Shown: one piece after another, positions 26,196-36,000 of the stretch
Numbering within the stretch: the first letter of the stretch is position 1
Layout: each line of letters starts with the position of its first letter
NCBI GenBank assembly: GCA_902785065.1
Contig: CACZXH010000024.1
Location: 1-41,908 of the forward strand
DNA from: an uncultured Bacteroidia bacterium
GTDB taxonomy: Bacteria; Bacteroidota; Bacteroidia; Bacteroidales; UBA932
Length of the DNA: 41,908 nucleotides
Direction of reading: 5' to 3'
Made by a program: the position numbers and the translations under genes
Notes under the pieces: model-generated
The model's database searches: none
Told to the model about the DNA's origin: nothing
Seen by the model: the letters and a program-made list of their open reading frames with translations, nothing else

Positions 26196-26262
26196 TGTCA
26201 TGTGAAATGACATTACTAATACGCCTCAAAGGCATCTCAACCCAAGCGAGATGCCTTTTCTT
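26196..26262 (+). ncRNA. Candidate small RNA with two hairpins and a terminator
   Basis: Just after the promoter come TGTCAT/ATGACA (26196-26212, loop GTGAA) and an 11-pair stem AAAGGCATCTC (26228-26238)/GAGATGCCTTT (26248-26258) followed by TTCTT. The second hairpin has the form of an intrinsic terminator, so a transcript of only about 65 bases could be made, or the hairpin could attenuate a longer RNA reaching 26575. No known RNA family is recognised. Confidence 0.4.
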
Positions 26263-26264
26263 AT

Positions 26265-26575
26265 TTGAAAGAGGAAGAGAGCCAGAGGGGATGTAGTCTT
26301 CAAGCCGCCAGATTGCGTTTCACAAGTATTAGTATTTTTCACATGAAAGGAAACTGCAGATCTAAAGCCGGCATGCAACTTCAAGCAGAAGTCAGAGTGC
26401 CCGTCCTTGTTCGGGTGAAATCGCATACGCGAAATCAATCGGGCAAGATCGTGAAAGTCCGTCCGTACCTCAGGCGAGCTTGGGATACGCCTGGGATAAC
26501 GATAAGGATCAGTACCCGATAGGGTAGTCTTCTTCCGTCCTTTTGGCTTCAGGGAGCGTTCCGGCGCTCCCTTTT
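26265..26575 (+). ncRNA. Candidate structured RNA ending in an intrinsic terminator
   Basis: About 300 bases without a credible gene (an 85-codon frame is open but has no protein-like character). Several compact hairpins are visible: TCGC/GCGA near 26421-26432, CAGGCG/CGCCTG around 26471-26493, and TACCC/GGGTA (26512-26525, loop GATA). The stretch ends in AGGGAGCG (26551-26558), loop TTCCGG, CGCTCCCT (26565-26572) and TTTT, a good terminator. The dense local pairing plus terminator suggests a functional RNA. It does not match tmRNA, RNase P, SRP or a riboswitch that I can recognise, and no start is certain. Confidence 0.4.
26551..26575 (+). terminator. Intrinsic terminator of the candidate structured RNA
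   Basis: An 8-pair GC-rich stem AGGGAGCG/CGCTCCCT with a 6-base TTCCGG loop, followed by TTTT and a pyrimidine-rich tail. No gene ends nearby on this strand, which is why an RNA product is suspected. Confidence 0.65.
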
Positions 26576-26598
26576 CCGTATATGTTTTGATACGAGAG

Positions 26599-26619
26599 AT
26601 GCCCGATCAGGTCGGGCAT
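26599..26619. repeat. Short REP-like palindrome
   Basis: ATGCCCGA (26599-26606), loop TCAGG, TCGGGCAT (26612-26619). The form GATGCCCGATC-n-GTCGGGCATGAC is reminiscent of dispersed intergenic repeats in Bacteroidota genomes; only one copy is in this window, so dispersal cannot be shown. Confidence 0.45.
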
Positions 26620-26718
26620 GACGTGTGTATTATTATGTGGCTCTAATACTAATTTAACATTTTCTTGTACTTACCTGCTTCCACTTTATGGAGGATGTCG
26701 GATTTACAAATATTTGAT

Positions 26719-26726
26719 TATCTTTG
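26719..26726 (+). promoter_or_regulatory. Bacteroidota -7 box for the 195-residue barrel gene
   Basis: TATCTTTG, exact consensus, 22 bases before ATG 26749. The -33 region is poor (TGTC about 19 bases upstream). Confidence 0.6.
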
Positions 26727-26748
26727 TCCTCAATGACTTGAAACCACC

Positions 26749-27336
26749 ATGAAAAAACAGATAACGCTATTCCTGTGCCTGATTGTCGTGTGTCCCGTCT
26801 TTGCCAAGAATGACAAGGACCGGAACGAGTTTTCCATTGTGTATGGGCAGGCCACGGTTCCGCAGTTTGCCTATGTGATGGGCGAAGTATTCGGAGCGAT
26901 GTTCTCCCTGGGGCATGCCTCTTTCGAGAATCCGCATATGTTCGGCGCCGCGGGCGTGGAGTATGTGCATTATACCAATGACTGGTTCGGCTTCGGAGGG
27001 ACGGTCCTGTGCGATTATATGACGGCGAAGACCGTCAGTGTGGACAAGGACGGCAACAAGACGCCCAACGGCGATTTCAAACTGGGTTGTCTCAGCGCAA
27101 TGCCGCTGGTGAAGTTCGCGTGGCTGAACCGGGCGCACGTGGGACTGTATTCCAAGCTGGCTGCGGGCGCGGGCTATTTCTTCGCGAACGGCGGCGATTC
27201 GAAGGACAACTTCTCGGTCGCCTTCCAGGCTACGCCCGTCGGCGTGGACTTCGGCGGCGAGCAGTTCCGCGGCTTCCTGGAGGTCGGCGTCGGCTGGCAG
27301 GGCATCGTGAGCGGCGGTGTCCGCTGGCTGTTCTAG
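26749..27336 (+). CDS. Small outer-membrane beta-barrel protein
   Basis: 195 residues with a Sec signal (MKKQITLFLCLIVVCPVFA). The mature protein has alternating hydrophobic/aromatic strands (AGVEYVHYTNDWFGFGGTV, HVGLYSKLAAGAGYFFA, FRGFLEVGVGWQGIVSGG) and ends VRWLF, with the terminal Phe of a barrel recognised by the Bam machinery. This fits an eight-stranded outer-membrane barrel, but no defined family is recognised. It has its own promoter and a strong terminator, so it is a single-gene unit. It ends with TAG. Confidence 0.75.
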   Translation: MKKQITLFLCLIVVCPVFAKNDKDRNEFSIVYGQATVPQFAYVMGEVFGAMFSLGHASFENPHMFGAAGVEYVHYTNDWFGFGGTVLCDYMTAKTVSVDKDGNKTPNGDFKLGCLSAMPLVKFAWLNRAHVGLYSKLAAGAGYFFANGGDSKDNFSVAFQATPVGVDFGGEQFRGFLEVGVGWQGIVSGGVRWLF

Positions 27337-27363
27337 TGACGTGTGACCCAATCGTGGATTAGT

Positions 27364-27405
27364 GGGCCGGCCCTTCAACAAGCGCGGGGGCCGGCCTTCT
27401 TTTTA
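27364..27405 (+). terminator. Rho-independent terminator after the barrel gene
   Basis: GGCCGGCCC (27365-27373) pairs with GGGCCGGCC (27388-27396) across a 14-base loop, followed by TTCTTTTTATT. The stem is very GC-rich and the T-run clear. Confidence 0.88.
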
Positions 27406-27436
27406 TTGCTTATGATAGAAGTATTTATTATCTTTA
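27405..27436 (+). promoter_or_regulatory. Promoter of the GH9 operon
   Basis: ATTG (27405-27408), 20 bases, TATCTTTA (27429-27436), one mismatch in each box from TTTG and TAnnTTTG. The start is about 27443, leaving a 33-base leader before ATG 27476. Confidence 0.55.
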
Positions 27437-27475
27437 CACCACTTTGGGTAGATAATACAAAAACCAATCCTTGAT

Positions 27476-30082
27476 ATGCGTAAACTCCTGACCCTCTGTG
27501 CGGCCGCCGTGGCGGCCCTCCTGCTGGCAAAGCCGGCCCCGGCCCAGACCTTGACCATGAACGACCTCGGCTATTTCGAGGCGCGGGGAACGAACGTGCT
27601 CGTGTACAACAACCTGTACAACGGCGGGTTCTATGACGAGAAGTTCGCGGGCCTGGAGATCATCCAGCGCGGCGAGCGCCTCGCCACCGGCGGCGGCATC
27701 CGCCTGATGAACACCCCGGAACAGTGGGATATCTTCGGCACGGTGTCCGACCGGATCGTGGACCGCGAAGGCAACTTCGTCCAGGTCACGCTCACCCATA
27801 CGGACTACGACTTCGCGGCCAAGTTCCGGGTGACGCCCAAGGACGGCGGCTGCCTGATCCAGGTGATCCTGGACAAGCCCGTGCCGGAAAACCTCGTGGG
27901 CAAGGCGGGCCTGAACCTGGAGTTCTTCCCGGCCTCGTACTTCGGCAAGAACTACCTCGTGGACGGCCTTGCGCGCATCCTTCCGAAGTATCCGATGCAC
28001 GACACGGAGGTCCATCCGGTGTCGGAGAAGATCACGCAGTACTTCGGCGAGAGCACCTTCGACGACCGCGGCCGCGGCGACTTCCTCGTGGCGAAGCCCA
28101 TGTCCGTCGGCCACCAGATCGTGCTGGCCCCGGAGGACGAGGCGCTCCGCGTGGGCGTGAAGTCCGAGACGGAAATCGGCATCTATGACGGCCGTCATCT
28201 CGCGCAGAACGGCATGTTCGTGCTGCGCTCGCTCCTGCCCGGCGGCAAGACCGGCACGGTCGTGGAGTGGTACCTGGAACCCAGCGTTTCCAAGGATTGG
28301 ATCCGACCTGCGAACATCGGTTTCTCGCAGGTGGGCTATTCTCCGGCGCAGAAGAAGGTGGCCGTGGTCGAGCTCGACCGCAACGACACGCCCGCGCCCG
28401 AGGCCCGCATCCTGCGGGTGAACCCGGATGGCACCAAGACCACCGCAAAGACGGTTCCCGCCAAAGTCTGGGGCGTCTTCCACCACCGCTACAACTACGT
28501 GCAGATCGACTTTTCCGACGTCCGCGAGCCCGGCCTGTACTGCATCGATTACCAGGGCGTGGAAACGAACGCATTCCCGATTGACAAGGACATTTACAGC
28601 GACAAGTGGCATCCGACGATGGACGTTTCCCTGGTCGTGAACATGGACCACATGGAGGTGAACGAGGCGTACCGGATCTGGCACGGGCGCGCGAACATGG
28701 ACGACGCCCTGCAGGCGCCGGCCAATGTCCGCCTGCACGACGGCTATTTCCAGGGGGACGAGACGAACGACAAATACCAGCCCCTGGAGCACATTCCGGG
28801 GCTCGCCGTGGGCGGCTGGTATGACGCCGGCGACTTCGATATCCAGGCGAATTCCGTGCTGAACACCACGCAGGACCTGGCCTACATATGGCGCGAGTTC
28901 AAGCCCCTGCGGGACCAGACCCTCATCGACCAGAAGACGCAGTATGCCGACATCCACGTCCCGGACGGTGTTCCGGACAATGTGGAGCTGATCATGCACG
29001 GCACCCTGAACATCAACGCGCAGGTGGAGAACATCGGCTTCGTGGCGCAGGTTATCGGCCAGCCCGACATGCACCACTACCACCACCTCGGCGACGCGTT
29101 GACGCTCACCGACGGCAAGATCTACGACCCGACGCTCAAGCCGTACGAGGTGCGCGGCGACCGCTCCGGCACCCTCGACGACCGGTTCGTGTTCACGAGC
29201 CGCTTCAGCGCCGCGGGCGTGATGCAGGACATCGTCTCGCTGGCGGCGGCCTATCCGGCTCTCAAGGACTACTATCCGGAGGAGGCCGAGCGCTCCCTGA
29301 AGAATGCGAAGATGCTGTGGGAGAAGCACTTTGATGCGGCCGATCCGGCGAAGAACCCGGTCCAGGGCCGCTGGGGCGGCTTCGGCGGAGATCCGCGTAT
29401 CAACGCGGCCATCGAGCTCTGGATCGCCACTGGCGACAAGCAGTACAAGGACTTCTTCCTCCCGCTTGTCGAGAAGCAGCTGGACGCCAAGCCCACGGGT
29501 CCGCGCGATGGCGGAAATGTGCAGAACGGCATGTTCTCCACGCAGTTCACCGGCGGTCCGAACCTCACTGCGGCGCTCAAGATCTACCCGTACATGGACA
29601 AGAAGTTCCAGGCCAAGGTCCGGTCCCTGATTCCGGCCTATGTGGAGGTCATCACCCGCGGCGGCAAGGACAACCCGTACGGCGTGTCCATCGGCGGTTC
29701 CGGCTGGGCCGGCAACGCCTCCATCATCAACGGCGCCTACAACTGCTACCGCGTCTGGAAGTACTTCCCGGACCAGATCGATCCGGAATATGTCCTCGCC
29801 GGGCTGAACTTCATCTTCGGCTGCCATCCCTACAGCAACGTCTCCTTCGTGACCTCCGTGGGTGTGAACACGAAGAAGGTCGCCTATAGCAACAACCGTG
29901 CGGACTACAGCGTTATCCCCGGCGGCATTGTCCCGGGCCTGCTGGTGAAGGACGATTTCTTCGAGAACAAGGACGACTATCCGTTCCATTGGGGCGAGAA
30001 CGAGTGCTGCATCAACACCGCGCCTCAGTACATCCTGCTTTGTCTCGCCGCCCAGGAGGTGGTGGAGGCCATGAACAAGTAG
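27476..30082 (+). CDS. GH9 endoglucanase/cellulase
   Basis: An 868-residue secreted family GH9 enzyme, expected to hydrolyse beta-1,4-glucans or their oligomers with inversion. The signal peptide MRKLLTLCAAAVAALLLAKPAPAQ has no lipobox, so the protein is periplasmic or exported. Residues 25-275 form an extra N-terminal beta-rich domain. An Ig-like CelD_N domain follows (IGFSQVGYSPAQKKVAVVE), then the alpha-toroid barrel. Key residues are GGWYDAGDFDIQ with Asp 450 and Asp 453 (catalytic base region), FGCHPYSNVSFVTSVG, and NECCINTAP with Glu 843 as the likely acid. The domain order is complete. It heads an operon with a phospholipase-D-like lipoprotein 7 bases downstream. It ends with TAG. Confidence 0.92.
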   Translation: MRKLLTLCAAAVAALLLAKPAPAQTLTMNDLGYFEARGTNVLVYNNLYNGGFYDEKFAGLEIIQRGERLATGGGIRLMNTPEQWDIFGTVSDRIVDREGNFVQVTLTHTDYDFAAKFRVTPKDGGCLIQVILDKPVPENLVGKAGLNLEFFPASYFGKNYLVDGLARILPKYPMHDTEVHPVSEKITQYFGESTFDDRGRGDFLVAKPMSVGHQIVLAPEDEALRVGVKSETEIGIYDGRHLAQNGMFVLRSLLPGGKTGTVVEWYLEPSVSKDWIRPANIGFSQVGYSPAQKKVAVVELDRNDTPAPEARILRVNPDGTKTTAKTVPAKVWGVFHHRYNYVQIDFSDVREPGLYCIDYQGVETNAFPIDKDIYSDKWHPTMDVSLVVNMDHMEVNEAYRIWHGRANMDDALQAPANVRLHDGYFQGDETNDKYQPLEHIPGLAVGGWYDAGDFDIQANSVLNTTQDLAYIWREFKPLRDQTLIDQKTQYADIHVPDGVPDNVELIMHGTLNINAQVENIGFVAQVIGQPDMHHYHHLGDALTLTDGKIYDPTLKPYEVRGDRSGTLDDRFVFTSRFSAAGVMQDIVSLAAAYPALKDYYPEEAERSLKNAKMLWEKHFDAADPAKNPVQGRWGGFGGDPRINAAIELWIATGDKQYKDFFLPLVEKQLDAKPTGPRDGGNVQNGMFSTQFTGGPNLTAALKIYPYMDKKFQAKVRSLIPAYVEVITRGGKDNPYGVSIGGSGWAGNASIINGAYNCYRVWKYFPDQIDPEYVLAGLNFIFGCHPYSNVSFVTSVGVNTKKVAYSNNRADYSVIPGGIVPGLLVKDDFFENKDDYPFHWGENECCINTAPQYILLCLAAQEVVEAMNK

Positions 30083-30089
30083 GGGAGCG

Positions 30090-31406
30090 ATGCTTCGCCG
30101 GACGTCCGCGATCCTGATCCTGCTGTGCAGCGGCCTGTTCCTGGCCGGCTGCGGCTACCGTGCGCCGATGCACGCGTCGTATGTGCCCGAGGTGATGGAT
30201 TCGTCCCGCTACGCGGGCGTACGGCCCGAATATCAGGAGCTGGCCGCCCTGATGGAAAAGGACGTGGACATGCGGCCTACGCAGGGCAATACCGTGACCC
30301 TCATCGCCGATGGACAGGAGAACTGGGAACTGCTCAAGGACGAGTTCCGGAAGGCCAAAAAGTCCATCTACGTGGAGCCCTACCGTTTCCGGCTGGATAC
30401 CTGCGGCACCTTGCTCGCAGGCATCCTGGCCGCACGGGCGGCCGAGGGAATCGATGTCCGGATTATCCTGGACAAGTCGGCCAATACGAACGAGGACCGG
30501 GCGGCGCTGAAGGGGCTCCGGTCCGTGGGTGCGCGGGTGAATACCTTCCATCAGCCGGCGTTCTTCCTGGACTACAACTTTCCCAGCCTGGCCACCCACC
30601 GGGACCATCGGAAGCTCACGCTCCTGGACGGAAAGACCGCCCTGGTGGGCAGCCGCAACATCCAGGACAAGTACTTCTTCGACTGGCACGACGTGGACTT
30701 CCGGGTCACCGGCCCCGTCGTGGCCGACCTGACCCGGGCCTACCGCCGCCAGCAGCGGCTCGTGGCGCCCCGGGCCGAGGACCCGTACGTGGACCCGGAC
30801 CTCGCCGCGGCCGCCCGGGCGGACACCGTCCCGGGGAAACCGCAGTACTTCGACGTGACCATGCAGGTCGTCCCGGATACGCCGGCGGACCGCAAGCTTC
30901 CCATCCGGAACGGCTTCGAATGGGCCATCCGGCACGCCAAGAAGTATTTCTGGTTCTACAATCCCTATACGCCGCCGCCGGAGACCACCATCCAGGCCCT
31001 GCAGGAGGCGGCCCGCCGCGGCGTGGACGTCCGCTGGATCGTGCCGGGCATCAACGACGTGGGCCCGGAAAAGGGCATGGCGGAGTCCATGTACGACGGC
31101 CTCCTGGCGGCCGGCGTCCGCATCTACGAGTGGCAGGAACACACGATGCACGCGAAGCTGTACCTGAGCGACGACTATCTCGTAATCCTCGGATCGGCCA
31201 ATATGGACAACCTGAGCCTGTTCCTGAACTATGAGATGGTCACGATCCTGTACGACGAACGGATCTGCCGGAAATACGCGGAAATCTTCCTCTCCGACCT
31301 CCAGGAACACTGCTTGGAGGTCAAGCCCGCGGAGGTCCAGAAATGGTCCATCTTCCGGCGGATTCGCAACTGGTTCATCCGCCTCCTGGGCGGAGCGATG
31401 GGGTGA
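30090..31406 (+). CDS. Phospholipase D-like (cardiolipin synthase-type) lipoprotein
   Basis: 438 residues with two HKD motifs: HRKLTLLD (His 173, Lys 175, Asp 180, followed by GSRN) and HAKLYLSD (His 354, Lys 356, Asp 361, followed by GSAN). This is the paired active site of the phospholipase D/cardiolipin synthase superfamily. The signal ends LFLAGC at Cys 21, so unlike the usual membrane-embedded cardiolipin synthase this is a lipid-anchored exported protein. It could exchange phosphatidyl groups or cleave phosphodiesters in the envelope. It lies 7 bases after GH9 and 47 bases before the next gene. Coupling with a cellulase is unexpected; operon membership is inferred from spacing. Confidence 0.88.
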   Translation: MLRRTSAILILLCSGLFLAGCGYRAPMHASYVPEVMDSSRYAGVRPEYQELAALMEKDVDMRPTQGNTVTLIADGQENWELLKDEFRKAKKSIYVEPYRFRLDTCGTLLAGILAARAAEGIDVRIILDKSANTNEDRAALKGLRSVGARVNTFHQPAFFLDYNFPSLATHRDHRKLTLLDGKTALVGSRNIQDKYFFDWHDVDFRVTGPVVADLTRAYRRQQRLVAPRAEDPYVDPDLAAAARADTVPGKPQYFDVTMQVVPDTPADRKLPIRNGFEWAIRHAKKYFWFYNPYTPPPETTIQALQEAARRGVDVRWIVPGINDVGPEKGMAESMYDGLLAAGVRIYEWQEHTMHAKLYLSDDYLVILGSANMDNLSLFLNYEMVTILYDERICRKYAEIFLSDLQEHCLEVKPAEVQKWSIFRRIRNWFIRLLGGAMG

Positions 31407-31453
31407 TTCTTCTGCGTCTTCCTGGCGCGTTTCTTGCTGGAAGAGGGGCACTT

Positions 31454-32185
31454 ATGAAAGCAAAATGGATTGTTGTTTGCGCGCTGGTCGCCTTGAGCGG
31501 CGGCGCATGGGCCCAGACGCGGGATATCGGCCTGCAGGTCGGGCTCAATGTCCCGATGTCCGACAAGAGTATGATCGGAAGCGACATGATGCTCGGCGTC
31601 AGTTATGGACAGTTCCATTACAACGGCCTCGGCTTCCGGGCCGGGTTCCAGTATGCCGCCAGTACGGCGAATATCAATGACGTCTTCGGCGTTCCGGTCG
31701 CCTTCGCGTACCGGACCAAGTCAAAGTCGGCCCAGGAGCGTTTCGAGTCCGGCGTCATCGGGGCCCGGGATGCGATGGTTTACCGGCATCCCTATGGCAG
31801 CGGGGATGCGGGGGGCTTTCTCGGCGGTTTCCTGGTCAATCTGTTCAGCGATATGGAGTTCTTTGCCGGGATGACGCCCGGATACATCGCCGGCGCCTCA
31901 GAGCGGCCCGGAAGGACTTCCTGGGGCGGCTCAGGGCAGTATTGGGAAGATACCTGGGTGGAGAAGAAAAACGCCTTCTCGTTGACCCTGGACGCCGGAA
32001 TGACCCTCAATTACAGCATCTGGCGCTTCGACCTCAAATTGACCCCGGCCTTCCACTACAACCTGACGGGCAACTACCTTTATCATGTGGACTCCGGCGA
32101 AAACGGTCCCGACGTGCTGAAATCGACGACGACCCCGCTCCGCTGGTTCTTCACCCTGAACGGCGGGCTGGCGTTCCGGTTCTGA
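31454..32185 (+). CDS. Outer-membrane beta-barrel-like protein
   Basis: 243 residues from ATG 31454, chosen because it gives a clean signal peptide (MKAKWIVVCALVALSGGAWAQ); the frame is open further upstream but overlaps the PLD gene. Strand-like segments (IGLQVGLNVPMSD, GLGFRAGFQYAAS, FSLTLDAGMTLNYSIWRFDL) and the final GGLAFRF fit a small barrel ending in Phe. I do not recognise the family. It probably belongs to the GH9-PLD transcript. Confidence 0.7.
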   Translation: MKAKWIVVCALVALSGGAWAQTRDIGLQVGLNVPMSDKSMIGSDMMLGVSYGQFHYNGLGFRAGFQYAASTANINDVFGVPVAFAYRTKSKSAQERFESGVIGARDAMVYRHPYGSGDAGGFLGGFLVNLFSDMEFFAGMTPGYIAGASERPGRTSWGGSGQYWEDTWVEKKNAFSLTLDAGMTLNYSIWRFDLKLTPAFHYNLTGNYLYHVDSGENGPDVLKSTTTPLRWFFTLNGGLAFRF

Positions 32186-32230
32186 GACTTTCCTCTAAAT
32201 GACTTCAAGATTTGATAAACACAGTTTTAC

Positions 32231-32731
32231 ATGATGCATAAGTTCAGCAACTTTTTCCGCGACGGATCCGGTCGCCAGGTGTTTTTCATCCTCTTAGGAC
32301 TCGTTCTCATGTCGGGGATATTCGCTTCCTGTGCACAGCATATCAAGCCGACGATGTATCAAATCGATTTCAACATCGAGGAATTCACACCGCCCCAAAG
32401 CATATCGGACCCCGAGGTCCGGAAGGCCTTTGACGAGATCATCTCCGTGTTCGAAAAAGCGAATCTGGGGATGCAATCCTGGACGGTCGATATCGTCAAT
32501 GACAGGTTTGATGCCGAAGACAAAAACGCCGAGAACCGATACGATAATACCCTGACCAAGGTGAAAGCCTGTGAAGAGGAGTGCAAAAGAATCATCAATG
32601 CGCTTGATGCGCAAAGTGAGTCCTCCCTCTACCTGAAGGTCGTCTGCAAACTGTCCCGCTGGGTGGCCGCAGACAGTCAATCTTCCGTGATGAAAGAATA
32701 CCGTTTCGAATTGGAATACAATCGACTGTAA
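32231..32731 (+). CDS. Hypothetical lipoprotein of 166 residues
   Basis: I do not recognise this family. It has a lipoprotein-type signal (FILLGLVLMSGIFASC, Cys at about residue 34) preceded by an unusually long, charged N-terminal segment; starts at 32231 or 32234 are equally possible. The mature part has a helical middle (VRKAFDEIISVFEKANLG) and a C-terminal strand-like end (MKEYRFELEYNRL). Base composition is lower in G+C than the enzymes upstream, and it lies next to the island that begins after it. It stands 45 bases after the barrel gene. Confidence 0.65.
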   Translation: MMHKFSNFFRDGSGRQVFFILLGLVLMSGIFASCAQHIKPTMYQIDFNIEEFTPPQSISDPEVRKAFDEIISVFEKANLGMQSWTVDIVNDRFDAEDKNAENRYDNTLTKVKACEEECKRIINALDAQSESSLYLKVVCKLSRWVAADSQSSVMKEYRFELEYNRL

Positions 32732-32944
32732 TCGGCCGATTCAGGGATTTCGTCTCTTAATCTGAGATTTCTTTCTTTCTGGATTCGGATTTACGATTTA
32801 TTGAATTCGAAACAATCTGAGGTAACGGTAGAAATTGTTTTCCGGGAACACGGATTTCTTTTGAAAATGTGTTTTTAAAACACGAACGCTCGCGGTCCGA
32901 CTTGAGGTTAACCCCCTGAAATAGGGTACCTTGAAATTGTCGCT

Positions 32945-33070
32945 ATGACCGAGGAAGAAGTTATGCTGCTTCCTCATGAGTGGAGGACTCCTTTCGAGTT
33001 TGAGAATGAATGGAATGTCGATACTCAAGGACTATTCGACAGTACGAAACAGTTTATGAGGGCGTTCTGA
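32945..33070 (+). CDS. Possible 41-codon small ORF or gene remnant
   Basis: ATG 32945 opens a 41-codon frame (MTEEEVMLLPHEWRTPFEFE...) ending at 33070, 27 bases before the stop of the convergent helicase. The composition is protein-like (acidic, aromatic), and no good promoter is seen. It could be the remnant of a gene cut at the island edge. The rest of the 32732-33097 gap holds a palindrome AATCGGCCGATT (32730-32741) and T-rich sequence, and nothing else is recognised. Confidence 0.25.
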   Translation: MTEEEVMLLPHEWRTPFEFENEWNVDTQGLFDSTKQFMRAF

Positions 33071-33097
33071 GCGCGTTAATAATTGGAGATTCCAGTA

Positions 33098-36000
33098 TTA
33101 GGCAATCTCTTTGATTCGCGCAAAGTGCATTACGCTACCAGGAATAGGTTCCACCATATTCCATTTAATCTGCATTTGAGAGCGGATGCCGAGGTTTTTG
33201 TATTCCCAGTCTTTTAGTGTTACTCGCCCTAAATAGACATATCCCATTGTACGAGACTTATCTTCTACGAAGTTCTTTTGTTCACGCACAAAGAGAAGCA
33301 TGGTCTGCGTTTGTTTGATATAAGCCTGCCCTTCATTTGATTCCGGTCTTACACGATTCTGAGTGTCCCACTGGAACAGATCAGGAGAGAGAGCCTTGTC
33401 GTCATAATCAGTTGTAGATCCTTCTTCTCGATTCTTAATAATATCGACAAACATCGCCTCAATGTTCATTTGCCGATTGCGCTCCACTCCTTCTCTAGCG
33501 GAGGATTTCCTCTTTAGAGTTGACGTTCCAATTGCAACCTGGATTTGAGCCTTTGTATAGATTCCGTGGAGTTTTAACGGGAAATCGGGAATGAGAGAAT
33601 TATCTTCTTTTTCATAGGCATTGTTGCTTTGCAGAATCAAATTCATTACTTCTCCCAACTCTTTACAGAAAATGGCGTCTTTGCCCAATGCATTAACCAT
33701 CTCTTGAAGAGTGTTGAACCGTCCAGCGTCCTCAAATAGATCATAGTAAAGCATTAATAGCCATTTTTGTTCGATAGAACTCATTTTATCGACATTGACC
33801 TTGAACGACATTTCCGCGAGTTGCTTGATGAAGTTCAGGTATGAATATGAATCAGTCGCCAGCCATTTACGGAATACCGCTCGGCTTAATTCAACATTAA
33901 ATGAGGAGCAGTCTTGAGCTACTCCAGCTTCATATAATGTTTGGTTCCACGTTCTTCCCCTATAGATTTTTTCCAGAGGGGCTTGATAAATCCGAACAAA
34001 AGAGGATAAAGAAAGAGGTACTGAATGATTCTTCTCAAAGTTCTGCACAAGTGCATTAATCCGTCGCGCTGTGAAACGTTGAATAGCACCTCGAATGTTG
34101 TTCATGATATACTCTTTCGCTTTAGGCTCGAGCATTATCTGACATCCTAAAGGTAAGTGCGGACAGTCTCTTTCCATTTCTTCGGCCACGCTCATCGATG
34201 TACGTCCCAGCATCACTCGCATCCGATCAGTATAGTTAAACTCTGCGCGGCTATTACCGACATAGTCTAGAATGTTGACATGTGTTTTCCCTTCTGCTTT
34301 ACGGAGACCACGACCGAATTGTTGAATAAAAACAGTGAGGCTATTTGTCGGGCGAAGGAAAAGAATGGTATCGACTTCTGGGATATCCACACCCTCGTTG
34401 AACATATCTACGACGAACAAGTAATTAATTTCCTTATTCTTTAATCGCCGGTAAAGAGGAGCTCGCATTGGTTCATTTTCACTCGTGAGAAAAGCAGCTT
34501 TAAGTCCGCATAGTATAAACTTGGATGCCATGTATTTGGCATGCTCTTGACTCACACAGAAACATAGGGCGCGAACGTTTCGTATGTCAGTCAAATAACG
34601 CTGTAGAGATTGCAGAATAACGGCAGTTCGAGAATCATTGGCGGTGTAGATTCGAGATAACTCTGAAGCGACATATTGACCTTTCTCCCAAGCCACTTCT
34701 GAATAATCCACTGAATCTGTGATCCCGTAATAGTGGAATGGCGCAAGTAAACCTTTATTCAAGGCATCATCAAGTCTTATTTCTGCTGAGATGATTCCGT
34801 CAAAATCTTGTGTAATATCTTCTCCATCCATTCTCTCCGGGGTAGCGGTTAGTCCCAACAAAATCTTCGGCGTGAAATAATTGATGATTTTGCGATAAGA
34901 TGAGGCTGCTACATGATGGACTTCATCTATTATTATGTAGTCGTAGTAATCCGCGGGCAAATGTAATTCTTCCAGGTGATTGTTTAATGTATCCTTAGAG
35001 GCAAAGACGTGTTCGTAATTGGCTGGCTCTTCTCCAGCATACCATTTTTCGCCAAAATTGTAGTCGCAAAGGACATTTCGAAAAGTTTGGAGGCTTTGTT
35101 TAAGAATTTCTTCCCGATGGGCAACAAACAGAAGACGAGCACGATCGTGCTGCTCGGTAAACGACTTATAATCACTTGCTGCCATTACCGTTTTTCCTGT
35201 TCCTGTTGCAGCAACTACGAGATTCCTCCAATGGTTTCGTACCTCGCGTTCAACCTGCAGGCGCTCCAATATTTCTTGTTGATAGTCGAATGGTCGAATT
35301 AGCCCTTTGAGCGTATTAAAGTCAATATCGTTGTTCACTTCGCCATTAAGGGCTTCTTTTAAACGGTCATTATCCTCTCCAGCCACAAATGCTTCATATC
35401 CCTCTGCCCACCATGCAGCTTCGAAAGCACCAACGATTGTTTTCATCATCTTCGGCTGCTCAAGTTGCGTGACCTTCACATTCCACTCAGCACCCGTGTC
35501 AAGAGCCTGCTCGGAGAGATTAGAAGATCCGACATAAGCCGTATTAAAGCCTGTTTCGCGTAAAAAGATGTACGCTTTGGCATGAAGCCGTTCTTCCGTT
35601 ATGTCGTATGTGATTTTAATCTCTGTGTTCTTTAGCGAAGAGAGTTGCAAAACAGCCTCGTAGTCTGTAGCCTGCATATAAGTCGTAGTAATCACTTTTA
35701 ATTGTCCACCTCTATTGGTAAAGTCTTTTAGCTGAGGCAATATAAGTGCGAGGCCGCGTTTCTTAATGAAGGAAACCATCAAACGGATTTCGTCCGAAGA
35801 CGCAATCTCTTTCTGAAGTTCTGTATACAGCTTTATTCCTTTTCCAGTGAATAGAGCGCCATTAACAAGACCATTTATAGGCATTATTTCCGAAAGGCGT
35901 TTAGCTAAATCCGGATAATCAAATTGTGTCTTATCAATAACTGCAGTTAGGATTCTCGCCTGGGCGGAAACAAGATTACCGGAGTCAAGATGAAAGTCTG

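Noticed and set aside
26265-26522. 85-codon open frame
   Set aside because: The composition is rich in Arg/Ser with no signal or fold, and it overlaps the hairpins and lies before a terminator; RNA is the better reading.
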